Source of the DNA: Desulfobacteraceae bacterium | GTDB taxonomy: Bacteria > Desulfobacterota > Desulfobacteria > Desulfobacterales > Desulfosarcinaceae | Assembly (NCBI GenBank): GCA_013003715.1 | Contig: JABDIN010000033.1 | Location: 97,626-161,625, forward strand | Reading direction: 5' to 3' | Length of the DNA: 64,000 bases | Shown: positions 1-8,590 of the stretch, piece by piece | Position numbering within the stretch: position 1 is the stretch's first letter | Layout of the letters: each line of letters starts with the position of its first letter | The notes under the pieces: model-generated | The model's database searches: none | The model's input: the letters and a program-made list of their open reading frames with translations, nothing else | What the model was told of the DNA's origin: nothing | Translations under genes and position numbers: made by a program

Positions 1-1
1 A

Positions 2-103
2 TGGGGGATGTTGGTCAACGGTGAAAAAACGCAAATGGGCTTGCTGCTCAACATTGTGATCCCAAAAATAATCGACGGATTTGAAGAGGCGATTACAGGC
101 TAA
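2..103 (+). CDS. C-terminal end of a truncated unknown protein
   Basis: An open frame enters from the left edge and ends at a TAA at 101-103, giving 33 visible residues with a hydrophobic stretch (GLLLNIVIPKIIDGFEEA). It is followed 11 bp later by the next start codon in the same direction, so the two may be cotranscribed. The family cannot be recognised from this fragment. Confidence 0.4.
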   Translation, partial: WGMLVNGEKTQMGLLLNIVIPKIIDGFEEAITG

Positions 104-114
104 GGTGCTTAATA

Positions 115-309
115 ATGGGTAAAGAGCTGGAAAGAATATTCGACATCGTTGCGCAACGGGGCGGATTTGATGCACGTATGGAATTTGCCTCGAGGACCGG
201 TCTGTCTAAAAGCAAGGTGGCAAAGGCCAAGGACACTCCCGACTTAAAGCAAAAACTCTTGAAAATTGCAGCGGAAGTCCTCGGCCGGGAAATCAACGAC
301 TTCGACTAG
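115..309 (+). CDS. Small hypothetical protein, 64 aa
   Basis: A 64-residue charged, probably helical protein rich in Lys, Glu and Ala, without signal peptide or membrane segment. The ATG at 115 lies just after the stop of the truncated gene upstream, with an AGGTG ribosome-site-like sequence at its end. The residue pattern (FASRTGLSKSKVAKAKD) resembles a small helix-turn-helix, but this is only an impression. No family is recognised. The coding call rests on position, start context and plausible composition. Confidence 0.5.
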   Translation: MGKELERIFDIVAQRGGFDARMEFASRTGLSKSKVAKAKDTPDLKQKLLKIAAEVLGREINDFD

Positions 310-466
310 CCCGGATACCGGCAAATGATAGATCGGTACCAGGCATTTTTGAGACGTATGAATTGAATGCCGCTCCACGGGTGCGCCCTGTTGGGCCCGG
401 TTAGCCAGGTTGGCAGCGGTTTACCATTTTAATCATTGGAACCATCAATTCCATTTAAGGATAATT

Positions 467-859
467 GTGTCAACCGAACTTAAAAAGATGCTGGAACAAA
501 TGACCGCCGAATTGGATGGAATGATTGCCGCTGCGGTGGTTTCCATCGATGACGGTCTTCTTGTGGAACGGGTCAGCAAAAAAACGGATGTCCATCCGGG
601 ACCCGCCGCGGCTTATCTGGCGCGCGTGGTGCAGTCGAACAGGGAGGCCATGAGGATGCTCGGCTGGAACCAGCAACCGGAAGACATCCTCATTACCACC
701 GAAGAAAGCTATTTCATCATCCGCCAATTAGCCGGAGATTTGTTTTTCCTGTTCGTCCTGACCACCCGGGATGAATGGATCGGCCGAACACGGGCGTTGA
801 TGGCGCAATACGCAAAACAGATAACCGTCATTCTGGACCTGGTCAAAAAGAAATCATAA
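467..859 (+). CDS. Roadblock/LC7-domain protein
   Basis: About 130 residues with the single-domain Roadblock/LC7 layout: an N-terminal helix (LKKMLEQMTAELDGM), a strand-turn-strand reading AAAVVSIDDGLLVERV, a middle helix, and a C-terminal sheet-helix unit (YFIIRQLAGDLFFLFVLTT). Bacterial members act as activating or scaffolding partners of small Ras-like GTPases, as MglB does for MglA. The open frame continues upstream to 410. The GTG at 467 is preferred because AAGG sits 6-10 bases before it and the upstream residues do not look like this family. No GTPase gene is adjacent. A Ras-like GTPase lies about 62 kb away in this window, so a functional link is only a possibility. Confidence 0.75.
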   Translation: MSTELKKMLEQMTAELDGMIAAAVVSIDDGLLVERVSKKTDVHPGPAAAYLARVVQSNREAMRMLGWNQQPEDILITTEESYFIIRQLAGDLFFLFVLTTRDEWIGRTRALMAQYAKQITVILDLVKKKS

Positions 860-884
860 TCCGGTCGGGATCTGTTTGGTATTT

Positions 885-1319
885 CTATTCCACCGGGTAC
901 CAGGTTTGGGTGCGGAAGAAAAAGGCGACGTATCCGCGCACTTTCAGACTTTCGCCATCCCGCCAGATCCTGCAATTATATGTTTTGCCGTTCTCCGGGT
1001 CGAGAATTTTCCCATTGGCGAATGCATTGCCGGTTTTCTGCAAACCGGACATTATTTTCAGCCCCACCAGCGCCTTGTCCTTATTCTCTCCCGTGCAGGC
1101 GGTGCAAAGAGAATCAGCGGGTTTGCGCAGCAGTTTCACAATCCTGCCATTGATTAGCCCATCCTCCTCATAAATCTCCACATAGGACTTTTCGGTTTTG
1201 CCATCATCATCGATGGTTTTCCACACGCCCGTCACCGTCTCTTCGGCGTGTACTGAAAGGCACAACATGATGATCAATAAAGAGATACCTGGCACTGACC
1301 GCAACATCTTTTGAATCAT
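885..1319 (-). CDS. DUF2147 exported protein
   Basis: 144 residues with an N-terminal signal peptide (hydrophobic core SLLIIMLCLSVHA, cleavage after VHA-EE). The mature part shows the DUF2147 pattern: GVWKTIDDDGKTEKSYVEI near the start, a GRIVKL strand, a CTACTG pair of cysteines, GLKIMSGL, GKILDPENGKTY and a final LKVRGYV strand. DUF2147 proteins are small periplasmic beta-barrel-like proteins of unknown role, often under stress or envelope control. It converges on the Roadblock gene with only 25 bp between the stops. The CxxC pair could be a disulfide or metal site. Confidence 0.8.
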   Translation of the reverse strand: MIQKMLRSVPGISLLIIMLCLSVHAEETVTGVWKTIDDDGKTEKSYVEIYEEDGLINGRIVKLLRKPADSLCTACTGENKDKALVGLKIMSGLQKTGNAFANGKILDPENGKTYNCRIWRDGESLKVRGYVAFFFRTQTWYPVE

Positions 1320-1411
1320 ATAAACCCCCTTGGTTTTTTTATAATTGACCTTACCATACCCGAATGACGTTTAATCTACTCCTATTCGTTGCAACTGTGG
1401 TTTGTCCGTAT

Positions 1412-3121
1412 TTAATGAATTTCCGGGTCAAGACCCAGGGTGCCGCCCGGATTCATGATCCCATTGGGGTCAAAGTGTTTTTTGAGACATCGGAGAGCAG
1501 CCATCTGCTCCGGCCCGAGATAGGCGTCCATCCACGGGGCGGCCATTTTCCCGATACCATGATGATGGCTCAGGGCGCCGCCGCTGTCGGCGATGGCAGA
1601 GATGATGCCCCTTTGAAAATCAATATATGACCGGCTGGATTCAAATCGGCCGATGAAGATAAAATAGAGGTTGGTGCCCTGGGGATAGAAGTGGGAGCAA
1701 TGTGTCATGCAAATGGTAAGGGGACGGCTTTTGATGTAGCCCCGTACACGGTCGTAGACGGGTATGAGATTGTCCCATGTCACCGAAGTCTCCAGCGTGT
1801 CTATGATGAGATTGAAATCGTTCAGGTCTTCCCGGATGTAGGGATCTGAGAAACGGCTTTGTTCCCATTTCCTTACCGGATAACCGGTGAGGGACATGGC
1901 ACCGTGTCCCCTACAGATTTTCCTGATGTTGCGGTATACGCATTTTGAGAATTTCTTTTCTCCTTCGGTATGACCTATACCGATACAGCGAATACCCGGC
2001 TTGTATCCTCTGGCAGTGATAAACATGTCCGCCAGGGTGCCGTCGATACCAAATTGTTTCAATCCGATAGCGGTCTCCTCGGCATCGGATATCCTGAGCA
2101 TCGATGGCATGCCGAATTCGCCCTGGCTGATATCCCTCACCGCAGTAATCGCATCCGTCCAACCGGGGAAAATGAAACAGAACCGTTTTCGGTGTTTCGG
2201 CATGTGTCTGAAAATTCGCAGTGTCGCGTTCACCAGAACGCCGTATGTTCCCTCGCTGCCCTTGAAAAAATCATGTATCGCAGGGCCGGTGGCGGCGCTG
2301 GGGAAATTTTTTGTTTTGATGGTGCCGGCCGGGGTGACGACGTTGAGACTTAACACCAGGTCGCAGGCGTCTCCATAGTAGGAAGACTGTTGTCCCGAGC
2401 CCCTGGCCATGATCCAGCCGCCGATGGTGGAATATTCAAAAGACTGGGGAAAATGACCGCCGGTGTACCGCCGTCCGGTATCAAAATGGTCCGGAGCATT
2501 ATTCAGCAGTGATTCATATGCCGGCCCCATCATACCGCATTCCACGGTGATGGTCTGGTTTTTCTCGCTAAAATCCAGGACACGGTTCATGTGGGTCTGG
2601 GTCACCAGGATCACACCGCCCTTGACCGGACTCAGTCCCAGGGTCACCGAACTGCCGCCGCCGTATGTGGTGACGGGAATACGGTGCTGGTCGCAATAAC
2701 CGACTATTTCAATGACATCTTCCGCATGACGCGGGTGTACCACTGCATCGGCGATATTCACGGCGTGATGCCGCCGCAAGGCCAGGGCCTCCTCGGTGGT
2801 CTTGCCCGAGGAATATTTCAGACGTGAGAAATCATCCGCATTCACATTTTCATCGCCGACCAAGGCGATGAAATGTGCCAGATGCCGGTCCGATATCCCT
2901 ACCGGGGCTTGCGGCGGGAGCTTTACCGGTTCATCCCCTTGGGACCCGGGTTGATCGAAGTCAGCATCGGTCATCCGGAGGGCTTCTTTGAGGAAGCTGT
3001 ACAGCTTGTCATTCGGATGCTTGAAGCCATCCGGTGCTCCCCATTTGAAAATCGACCGGTATGAGCCTTCAATTGGGGTGGTTCTCCGCCAACCGGGTCG
3101 ATGTGGATTCGTTTTTTTCAT
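1412..3121 (-). CDS. FAD-binding oxidase, alkyl-DHAP synthase-like
   Basis: 569 residues of the vanillyl-alcohol-oxidase FAD superfamily. A conserved N-terminal segment precedes the FAD-binding loop reading PVTTYGGGSSVTLGL near residue 155. The C-terminal part carries GGALSHHHGIGKMAAPWM, the triple-histidine motif of alkyldihydroxyacetonephosphate synthase (AGPS), then FDPNGIMNPGG. AGPS exchanges the acyl chain of acyl-DHAP for a fatty alcohol and makes the first ether bond of ether lipids; D-lactate and glycolate dehydrogenases are more distant relatives. It lies 45 bp downstream of the FGGY kinase in the same direction, divergent from a FadR-like regulator and glpD. That context favours glycerolipid or ether-lipid metabolism. 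The exact substrate is inferred. Confidence 0.75.
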   Translation of the reverse strand: MKKTNPHRPGWRRTTPIEGSYRSIFKWGAPDGFKHPNDKLYSFLKEALRMTDADFDQPGSQGDEPVKLPPQAPVGISDRHLAHFIALVGDENVNADDFSRLKYSSGKTTEEALALRRHHAVNIADAVVHPRHAEDVIEIVGYCDQHRIPVTTYGGGSSVTLGLSPVKGGVILVTQTHMNRVLDFSEKNQTITVECGMMGPAYESLLNNAPDHFDTGRRYTGGHFPQSFEYSTIGGWIMARGSGQQSSYYGDACDLVLSLNVVTPAGTIKTKNFPSAATGPAIHDFFKGSEGTYGVLVNATLRIFRHMPKHRKRFCFIFPGWTDAITAVRDISQGEFGMPSMLRISDAEETAIGLKQFGIDGTLADMFITARGYKPGIRCIGIGHTEGEKKFSKCVYRNIRKICRGHGAMSLTGYPVRKWEQSRFSDPYIREDLNDFNLIIDTLETSVTWDNLIPVYDRVRGYIKSRPLTICMTHCSHFYPQGTNLYFIFIGRFESSRSYIDFQRGIISAIADSGGALSHHHGIGKMAAPWMDAYLGPEQMAALRCLKKHFDPNGIMNPGGTLGLDPEIH

Positions 3122-3166
3122 GTCGAATTGGTACTCAAAAGCTGGAAAGTTTCAATTATTGCCTAT

Positions 3167-4714
3167 TCACTCCGGGTATCCGGTGATGTCCTGAATCTGC
3201 CGGTAAACCGGTTTGAGGACAGGATATATTTTTTTATAGACCCGGTTGTACAATTTTTTATAAAGGGAAACATTGGCTGGATCGGGGTCGAAAAAATCAT
3301 CGTAGGCCACCATTTCCTTTATGGCTGATTTAAAGGTCGGATGAATACCCAGGCCCACAGCGGTGACAATGGCGGCACCGAGGCCGGACGTCTCGGATGT
3401 CCTCCCCCTGACCAGGGGGAGATTGAAAATGTCCGCGGTTATCCTGCAGATCTCTCTGCTCTGGGAAGCCCCCCCGGACACGGCGACTCTCCCGACCTTG
3501 TTTTTCGATACTTTTTCAATGGTATGCAATCCGTCCAGCAGGGCATAGCCCAGACCCTCGATGACAGCACGGTAGACATGGGCTTTTTTATGGACATCTC
3601 CGAATCCGATCATGGCGCCTTTCGCGGTGGGCTGTTTCAGGCCGGGTCCCCAATAGGGCTGGACAATGAGGCCCATGGCACCGGGTGGTGATTGTTTCAG
3701 TAGTTTATCCAATTCCTTTTCCGGCACCGTTCCGTTTTGTTTCGCCGCCTGTACCTCTTCATGGGCGAACTCATCCTTGAACCAGGTGATCATCCAATAT
3801 CCGCGAAAAATCTCTATTTCAGGATTGTAGTATCCGGGTATGGGGGCCGGATAGGGCGGCATGAAACGGATGGGTTTATAATACCGTTTCGTTGATATCT
3901 GAACGGTGGCGGTGGTGCCGAAACTCAGGCTGGCTGTCATTTCATCGAGCACCCCCATGCCAATGGTTTCGCACCCCTTGTCCGAGCCGCAGGCGATCAC
4001 CGGTGTCCCCTGGGCAATACCGGTTTCGCGGGCCGCCTCCGCGGTGATCCGGCCGATCGCAGCCCCAGGCGGAACCAGGTCCGGCAGTTTGTCGCGGTCA
4101 ATGGGAAACATCAGATACGGTGACGACAATTTTCCCGCCCATTTCATTTTTCGGTAATTAAACGGCAGATGACCGATTTGAGAGGCCACTGAATCCGTGA
4201 ATTTGCCGGTGAGCCGGTAATTTAAAAACCCGGACACTTGAAGGTATTTATGGGTTTTTTCCCAGACATCGGGTTCATTCTGCCGTATCCAGTTGCATTT
4301 GCCGTCACGCTGCAGGGTTCGCAGGGCTGACTCCATTCCGATACACCGCAGGCCCATGCGCCATAGCAGATGCCGGCCGATGATATCATCGGCTTTGCGC
4401 TGATCCAGCCAGGTAATGATGGGGCGAAGGGGTTTCCCGTTGCGATCCAGATTGACCATGGTGTTGCGCATGGTCGTTACACCGATTCCGGCAACCAGGT
4501 CGAATTCAGCCGGGTATTCCCTTTTCAGGGTGGCGCAGGCGGTTTTCAGGCTTTCCCAGAATATTTCAGGATGTTGTTCCGCCCAACCGGGCTTGGGGCT
4601 TTGATAGGGGTCGTAATGAATTTGAACCTTATGCAGGAGTTCACCGGTTTCAGCGAATAGAAGGGTTCTCAGGCTTTGGGTGCCGCAATCGATTGAGAGA
4701 ATCAGTTTTTTCAT
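3167..4714 (-). CDS. FGGY-family carbohydrate/glycerol kinase
   Basis: 515 residues starting MKKLILSIDCGTQSLRT, the phosphate-1 motif of the FGGY/actin-fold sugar kinases. The region KPGWAEQHPEIFWESL follows the xylulokinase-glycerol kinase pattern. The second nucleotide-binding part is visible as ACGSDKGCETIGMGV and VAVSGGASQSREICRITADI. These enzymes phosphorylate polyols or sugars with ATP in the cytoplasm. The sequence is not a canonical GlpK, so the substrate is open: glycerol, an alkylglycerol or dihydroxyacetone would suit the neighbouring AGPS-like enzyme and GlpD. It is the first gene of a two-gene operon read away from the FadR-like regulator. Confidence 0.85.
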   Translation of the reverse strand: MKKLILSIDCGTQSLRTLLFAETGELLHKVQIHYDPYQSPKPGWAEQHPEIFWESLKTACATLKREYPAEFDLVAGIGVTTMRNTMVNLDRNGKPLRPIITWLDQRKADDIIGRHLLWRMGLRCIGMESALRTLQRDGKCNWIRQNEPDVWEKTHKYLQVSGFLNYRLTGKFTDSVASQIGHLPFNYRKMKWAGKLSSPYLMFPIDRDKLPDLVPPGAAIGRITAEAARETGIAQGTPVIACGSDKGCETIGMGVLDEMTASLSFGTTATVQISTKRYYKPIRFMPPYPAPIPGYYNPEIEIFRGYWMITWFKDEFAHEEVQAAKQNGTVPEKELDKLLKQSPPGAMGLIVQPYWGPGLKQPTAKGAMIGFGDVHKKAHVYRAVIEGLGYALLDGLHTIEKVSKNKVGRVAVSGGASQSREICRITADIFNLPLVRGRTSETSGLGAAIVTAVGLGIHPTFKSAIKEMVAYDDFFDPDPANVSLYKKLYNRVYKKIYPVLKPVYRQIQDITGYPE

Positions 4715-4839
4715 AATAAGATAGTCGTCGACGGGCTGCAGTCAGAGTTAATTATCGGTCTGGTTTTAAATAATGGTATTTGACGGATACGGCAATACTC
4801 TTTTGACGATCTCCGTCCCGTTCGTCCGAGAATTGTCGA

Positions 4840-4868
4840 TTGACATTTAATCGTCTAAGTGGTATGAC
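4840..4868 (+). promoter_or_regulatory. Sigma-70-type promoter of the fadR-like/glpD operon
   Basis: TTGACA at 4840-4845 is followed by a 17-base spacer and TATGAC at 4863-4868. It lies about 50 bases before the regulator's start codon. The -10 hexamer sits inside the FadR-type operator, which would allow autorepression. Confidence 0.6.
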
Positions 4869-4873
4869 CTCTT
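4857..4873 (+). promoter_or_regulatory. Probable FadR-type operator
   Basis: The 17-mer AAGTGGTATGACCTCTT carries the core TGGTATGACC, which fits the Escherichia coli FadR consensus (TGGTCNGACC) with one change. It overlaps the -10 element of the regulator's own promoter. A longer inverted repeat TGGTA-N8-TACCA spans 4860-4877. A weaker half-site, CGGTCTGG, lies near 4756-4763 in front of the divergent kinase gene. Confidence 0.6.
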
Positions 4874-4918
4874 ACCAGATATACAACGAATTGACAAACA
4901 TTTTCAGGTGTATTTTCC

Positions 4919-5605
4919 ATGAAATCAACCCAATTATTACGTCCCGCCCAGCATACCGAATATCAGCTCTTAACGTCCATCTTAAACGGCACGCATCCAC
5001 CGGGTTCGGCGCTTCCCAATGAAAGAAGCCTTGCCATGCACCTTGGGATTACCCGGCCAACCCTTCGCGAAGCCCTACAACGTATGGCCAGGGAAGGGTG
5101 GATCACCATTCAGCATGGCAAAGCCACCATGGTCAACGATTATGCCCTGGACGGGGGCATGGGAATGCTGACCACCCTGTCGGCTCACCCTGAATTTTTA
5201 CCCGCCGCCTATATTCTACATTTTCTGGAAGTGCGTTTGGTTCTACTGCCGGAGGTGGCTGGAATGGCGGCTGAAAAAGCGCCGGAAACCTTGCTCCGCC
5301 ACTTGTCGCGGCATGAACAATTGAACGACGATAAAGAGTCTTTCGCCGAGTTCGACTGGCAATTGCAATTATTGATGGCCACACATTCGGGGAATCCCAT
5401 ATTCAGATTGATAGTGAATGATTTCAGTCAATTGTTCAAGACCATGGCACCGGCATATTTCGCGATGGACGATGCCCGGAGGGCGTCCACAGGTTATTAT
5501 CAGGCCCTTTCCCGCTTTATCACCGGGAACGACCGGGAAAAGGTGGTGGCCATTGTGCGGTCCGCCATGCGGGATGCCATGGTCCGTTGGAAACAAATGA
5601 AATGA
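4919..5605 (+). CDS. FadR-like GntR-family transcription regulator
   Basis: 228 residues. The N-terminal winged helix-turn-helix reads LPNERSLAMHLGITRPTLRE, then QRMAREGWITIQHGKATMVND, very close to E. coli FadR ([20 protein letters not shown] and DGWLTIQHGKPTKVN). After it come a GGMGMLTTL linker and an all-helical FadR-C domain with SGNPIFRLIVNDF, matching the SGNPIYGLILNG segment of FadR. FadR senses long-chain acyl-CoA and controls fatty-acid breakdown and synthesis. The stop overlaps the next start (ATGA), so glpD is translationally coupled. Its target set probably includes the divergent kinase/AGPS-like operon. Acyl-CoA sensing is inferred from similarity. Confidence 0.85.
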   Translation: MKSTQLLRPAQHTEYQLLTSILNGTHPPGSALPNERSLAMHLGITRPTLREALQRMAREGWITIQHGKATMVNDYALDGGMGMLTTLSAHPEFLPAAYILHFLEVRLVLLPEVAGMAAEKAPETLLRHLSRHEQLNDDKESFAEFDWQLQLLMATHSGNPIFRLIVNDFSQLFKTMAPAYFAMDDARRASTGYYQALSRFITGNDREKVVAIVRSAMRDAMVRWKQMK

Positions 5606-7164
5606 GCCTGACATCACTTCAACAAAACTGGGACCTGGTGGTCATCGGCGGCGGGATCACCGGGGCGGGTATTTTCAGGGAGACGGTCGGAAACAACATT
5701 CGCACCTTACTGGTCGAGCAAAAGGATTTCGCCTGGGGAACATCCAGCCGGTCTTCGAAAATGATCCACGGTGGATTACGATATCTGAAACAAGGAAAAC
5801 TTTCGCTCACCCGCCAATCGGTGAAGGCCCGGGAACGGATGATCAAGGACGCGCCGGGATTGGTGGTACCCCAGGAATTTCTGCTGCCGATATTTCGCAA
5901 TCGACCGCCAGGCAAACGAAAAATGGGTATCGGATTGACCCTGTATGATTTGTTTGCCCATAAACGATACCACCAATTTCTGGATCGCGGCACCCTTTGC
6001 ACCATGGAACCGCTTCTCGCCGCCCACGATTTGGTGGGCGGTTTTAGTTTCATGGATACATCCATTGATGACGCGGGCCTGGTGTTGCGATTAATCAATG
6101 AATCCATTGACGCCGGTGGAGAGGCGCTAAATTATACAAAGGCCGTCCGGATCAACCGGTCGGCGGACGGGCAGGTTTCCGGTGTGGATCTGAAGGATAC
6201 TGAAACCGGAGAAGAAATCACCGTGAACACTAACGTGGTCATCAGTGCCACCGGGGCCTGGTCGGAAAACCTCAGCCGATTACCCGGTGACGGTCTGCAC
6301 CTTCGCCCCCTGCGGGGGAGCCACATCATATTCCCGTTTGAATCAATCCCGATTACCCGGCCGGTGAGTTTTTTTCATCCCGAGGATCACAGACCGCTGT
6401 TCGTCCTGCCGTGGCAGGGCAGCATCATGATCGGTACCACCGACCTTGACGATGACCAGGATCTGTCAATGGAGCCGAGCATTTCAAAGGCGGAGGTGAG
6501 ATACCTGATCACGGGTATCGCATCGATTTTTCCCACCTTGAAAATCGGTTCGTCTGATGCAACTTCATCATTTACCGGTATTCGTCCGATTCTCAGCAGG
6601 GGCAGGAGGTCGGCGTCCAAAGAGTCCCGCGAGCACATGGTCCAGGCCGAAAAAGGACTAGTGGCCATTACCGGGGGGAAGCTGACCTTGTTCAGGGAAC
6701 TGGCCTTGGACGCACTTAAATCGGCCGGGCCATATTTGCGACCGGTATTAAAAACAGATAAACGTTGTGGGGAACTCCCCCCGGTGTTCGAATCTGTTTC
6801 CCCGCAACCGGTGCGGGAATCCATACTGCCGGTTTCCATACAGCGCCGCCTGACCGGCCGATATGGGCATCGTGCCAAACAGCTCATTGAAGAGGCGCGC
6901 CCGGAGGACCTCACCCTTGTTCCCGGCACTACGACCCTGTGGGCGGAATTGCCCCATACAGCGAAAAATGAAAGCGTCCGTCATCTCCCGGATCTTTTGC
7001 TGAGGCGGGTCCGGATTGGTCTGCTGATTACCGAAGGCGGCAAGGCACATCTGAACCGGATCCAGCAATTGTGCCAACCGGTTTTACCCTGGGATGACCA
7101 CCGGTGGGAAACGGAAAAAAAAGACTACCTGAACCATTGCCGTCGATATTATTCCCTGCCCTGA
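5602..7164 (+). CDS. glpD: Glycerol-3-phosphate dehydrogenase, FAD-dependent
   Basis: 520 residues of the GlpD family, oxidising glycerol-3-phosphate to DHAP at the membrane and passing electrons to quinone. The FAD dinucleotide site reads DLVVIGGGITGAGIFRE near the start. The family signature SSKMIHGGLRYLKQGKLSL follows, then RPLRGSHIIFP and TGIRPIL further on. The ATG at 5602 overlaps the stop of the FadR-like gene, so it is chosen over the TTG at 5587. Pairing with a FadR-type rather than a GlpR regulator suggests control by lipid state. DHAP made here is the backbone for the acyl-DHAP used by AGPS-type enzymes. Confidence 0.92.
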   Translation: MSLTSLQQNWDLVVIGGGITGAGIFRETVGNNIRTLLVEQKDFAWGTSSRSSKMIHGGLRYLKQGKLSLTRQSVKARERMIKDAPGLVVPQEFLLPIFRNRPPGKRKMGIGLTLYDLFAHKRYHQFLDRGTLCTMEPLLAAHDLVGGFSFMDTSIDDAGLVLRLINESIDAGGEALNYTKAVRINRSADGQVSGVDLKDTETGEEITVNTNVVISATGAWSENLSRLPGDGLHLRPLRGSHIIFPFESIPITRPVSFFHPEDHRPLFVLPWQGSIMIGTTDLDDDQDLSMEPSISKAEVRYLITGIASIFPTLKIGSSDATSSFTGIRPILSRGRRSASKESREHMVQAEKGLVAITGGKLTLFRELALDALKSAGPYLRPVLKTDKRCGELPPVFESVSPQPVRESILPVSIQRRLTGRYGHRAKQLIEEARPEDLTLVPGTTTLWAELPHTAKNESVRHLPDLLLRRVRIGLLITEGGKAHLNRIQQLCQPVLPWDDHRWETEKKDYLNHCRRYYSLP

Positions 7165-7180
7165 TCCGCTCTTTCCACTA

Positions 7181-7360
7181 TCAAATGAAGGTATTTTATC
7201 TATTTTAAGGACTGCTTTGCTCATTAAGTGAAGATAAAACGACAGCATTCCTTCCTTTGGCATTTTGATTTTGTCATTTGACATTTTAACCATGCCTTGT
7301 ATCAAAGCATGGACAATACGTTAAAGTATCTCCATGCCGAATGTGCAGACGATCACCCTG
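7181..7360. repeat. Dispersed intergenic repeat, copy 1
   Basis: This non-coding stretch between glpD and the acetyltransferase shares long matches with 40106-40313. The part 7181-7287 (for example GACAGCATTCCTTCCTTTGG and TTTTGTCATTTGACATTTT) matches the other copy in reverse complement. The part 7288-7360 (CCATGCCGAAT, GATCACCCTG) matches in the same orientation. It holds a small hairpin CCATGC...GCATGG near 7291-7313. No open frame is convincing here. Confidence 0.7.
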
Positions 7361-7501
7361 TGTTGACATCCGCACATGGCCCATGCTTATTATGTGGCGG
7401 ATATGAATGTCGGCGGTTGACGTGAATCACCCACACCTTATCATTCGAATCCAAACCTATATCACCCATGAGAAGATATCCGGATTACGCGGAATAATTT
7501 G

Positions 7502-7912
7502 ATGAACTGGGAAAAAGAAGACTACACCATTACCTGGGACAAAAGTCGGATCGATATAAAGGTTCTTTCCGAATTGCTCGGCGGATCCCATTGGGCAGAA
7601 CACCGGTGCCGTGAGGATATTGAGAAATCGGTGGCCAATTCAATTTGTTTCGGCCTTTTTCACGGGGATGTGCAAATCGGGTTTGCCCGGGTACTGACAG
7701 ACGAAATGGCCTATGCCGTTATCCTTGACATGATCATACGGGCGGAATTCAGGGGGCGGGGGCTTGGGAACTGGCTGATGGCGTGTATCGGTTCACATCC
7801 GGTGGTGGCGCCGCTAAGACAGGTCCTGTGGACCAGCCGTGCCGTCGATTTTTACAGGGGAATCGGATTCAAGGAAGCGGCCCCCCTTAAATTAATGGCC
7901 CGATCGTGGTAA
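7502..7912 (+). CDS. GNAT-family N-acetyltransferase
   Basis: 136 residues with the GNAT fold. Strands at FGLFHGDVQIGFARVLTD and AVILDMIIRAEFRGRGLGNWLM lead to the acetyl-CoA binding motif R-G-R-G-L-G. A late VDFYRGIGFKE segment is typical of motif B. The family transfers an acetyl group from acetyl-CoA to an amine. The closest general pattern is the small single-domain YjgM/PhnO-like group, and the substrate cannot be read. The ATG at 7502 is preferred over the TTG at 7499. It appears to be monocistronic. Confidence 0.85.
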   Translation: MNWEKEDYTITWDKSRIDIKVLSELLGGSHWAEHRCREDIEKSVANSICFGLFHGDVQIGFARVLTDEMAYAVILDMIIRAEFRGRGLGNWLMACIGSHPVVAPLRQVLWTSRAVDFYRGIGFKEAAPLKLMARSW

Positions 7913-8053
7913 ATTCAGCACCTTGAAATGTAATGGATTTGTGCCGATCTTATACAAGTCGATGTTGATGAAAACCGTGGGATGGGGTCGGCATTTTCGA
8001 TCCCACGCCTATAACGTCTAAAACCGCTAACGAAAAGGAAAAAGGAGTGTATT

Positions 8054-8590
8054 ATGAATGAATTGTCGGACCGCATGATCCGTGCCGCAAAACTGGATGT
8101 GAATCTGTATGAAGAAGTCGAAGCCGATAAGAGTACCATGGGCCAGGCCATGACGGTGGTGGTGCTTTCAAGCCTGGCCGCCGGAATCGGCATGATTGGA
8201 AAAGGCGGTGCCGGCGGGATCCTGGTTGGTACGATTACCGCCCTTGTCGGGTGGTATCTCTGGGCATTTCTCACCTATTACATCGGTACCAAATTCCTTC
8301 CCGAACCTCAAACCAAGGCTGATCATGGTGAATTACTGCGGACCATAGGCTTTGCAAGTTCTCCGGGAGTGCTTCGCATTCTGGGCATCATTCCCGGACT
8401 GGGAAGCCTGATTTTCCTGGTGGCCTCCATTTGGACGCTGGTTGCGATGGTAATTGCGGTCCGCCAGGCACTTGACTATAACAGCACTCCTCGGGCGGTG
8501 GGGGTTTGCGTAATCGGCTGGATTATCCAGATGCTGCTGTTTGGTATATTGTTTTCCATTTTCGGCGGTGGACCAAAACCACCCATGTGA
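8054..8590 (+). CDS. Yip1-family membrane protein
   Basis: 178 residues with about four membrane segments: residues 30-50, 55-82, 112-145 and 150-170. The soluble N-terminus reads RAAKLDVNLYEEVEADKSTMGQA, followed by an alternating hydrophobic/glycine-rich pattern as in Yip1/YIF1 domain proteins. AAAGGAG sits 8 bases before the ATG at 8054. Bacterial Yip1 proteins have no settled function. It stands alone, before a sigma-factor operon in the same direction. Confidence 0.75.
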   Translation: MNELSDRMIRAAKLDVNLYEEVEADKSTMGQAMTVVVLSSLAAGIGMIGKGGAGGILVGTITALVGWYLWAFLTYYIGTKFLPEPQTKADHGELLRTIGFASSPGVLRILGIIPGLGSLIFLVASIWTLVAMVIAVRQALDYNSTPRAVGVCVIGWIIQMLLFGILFSIFGGGPKPPM

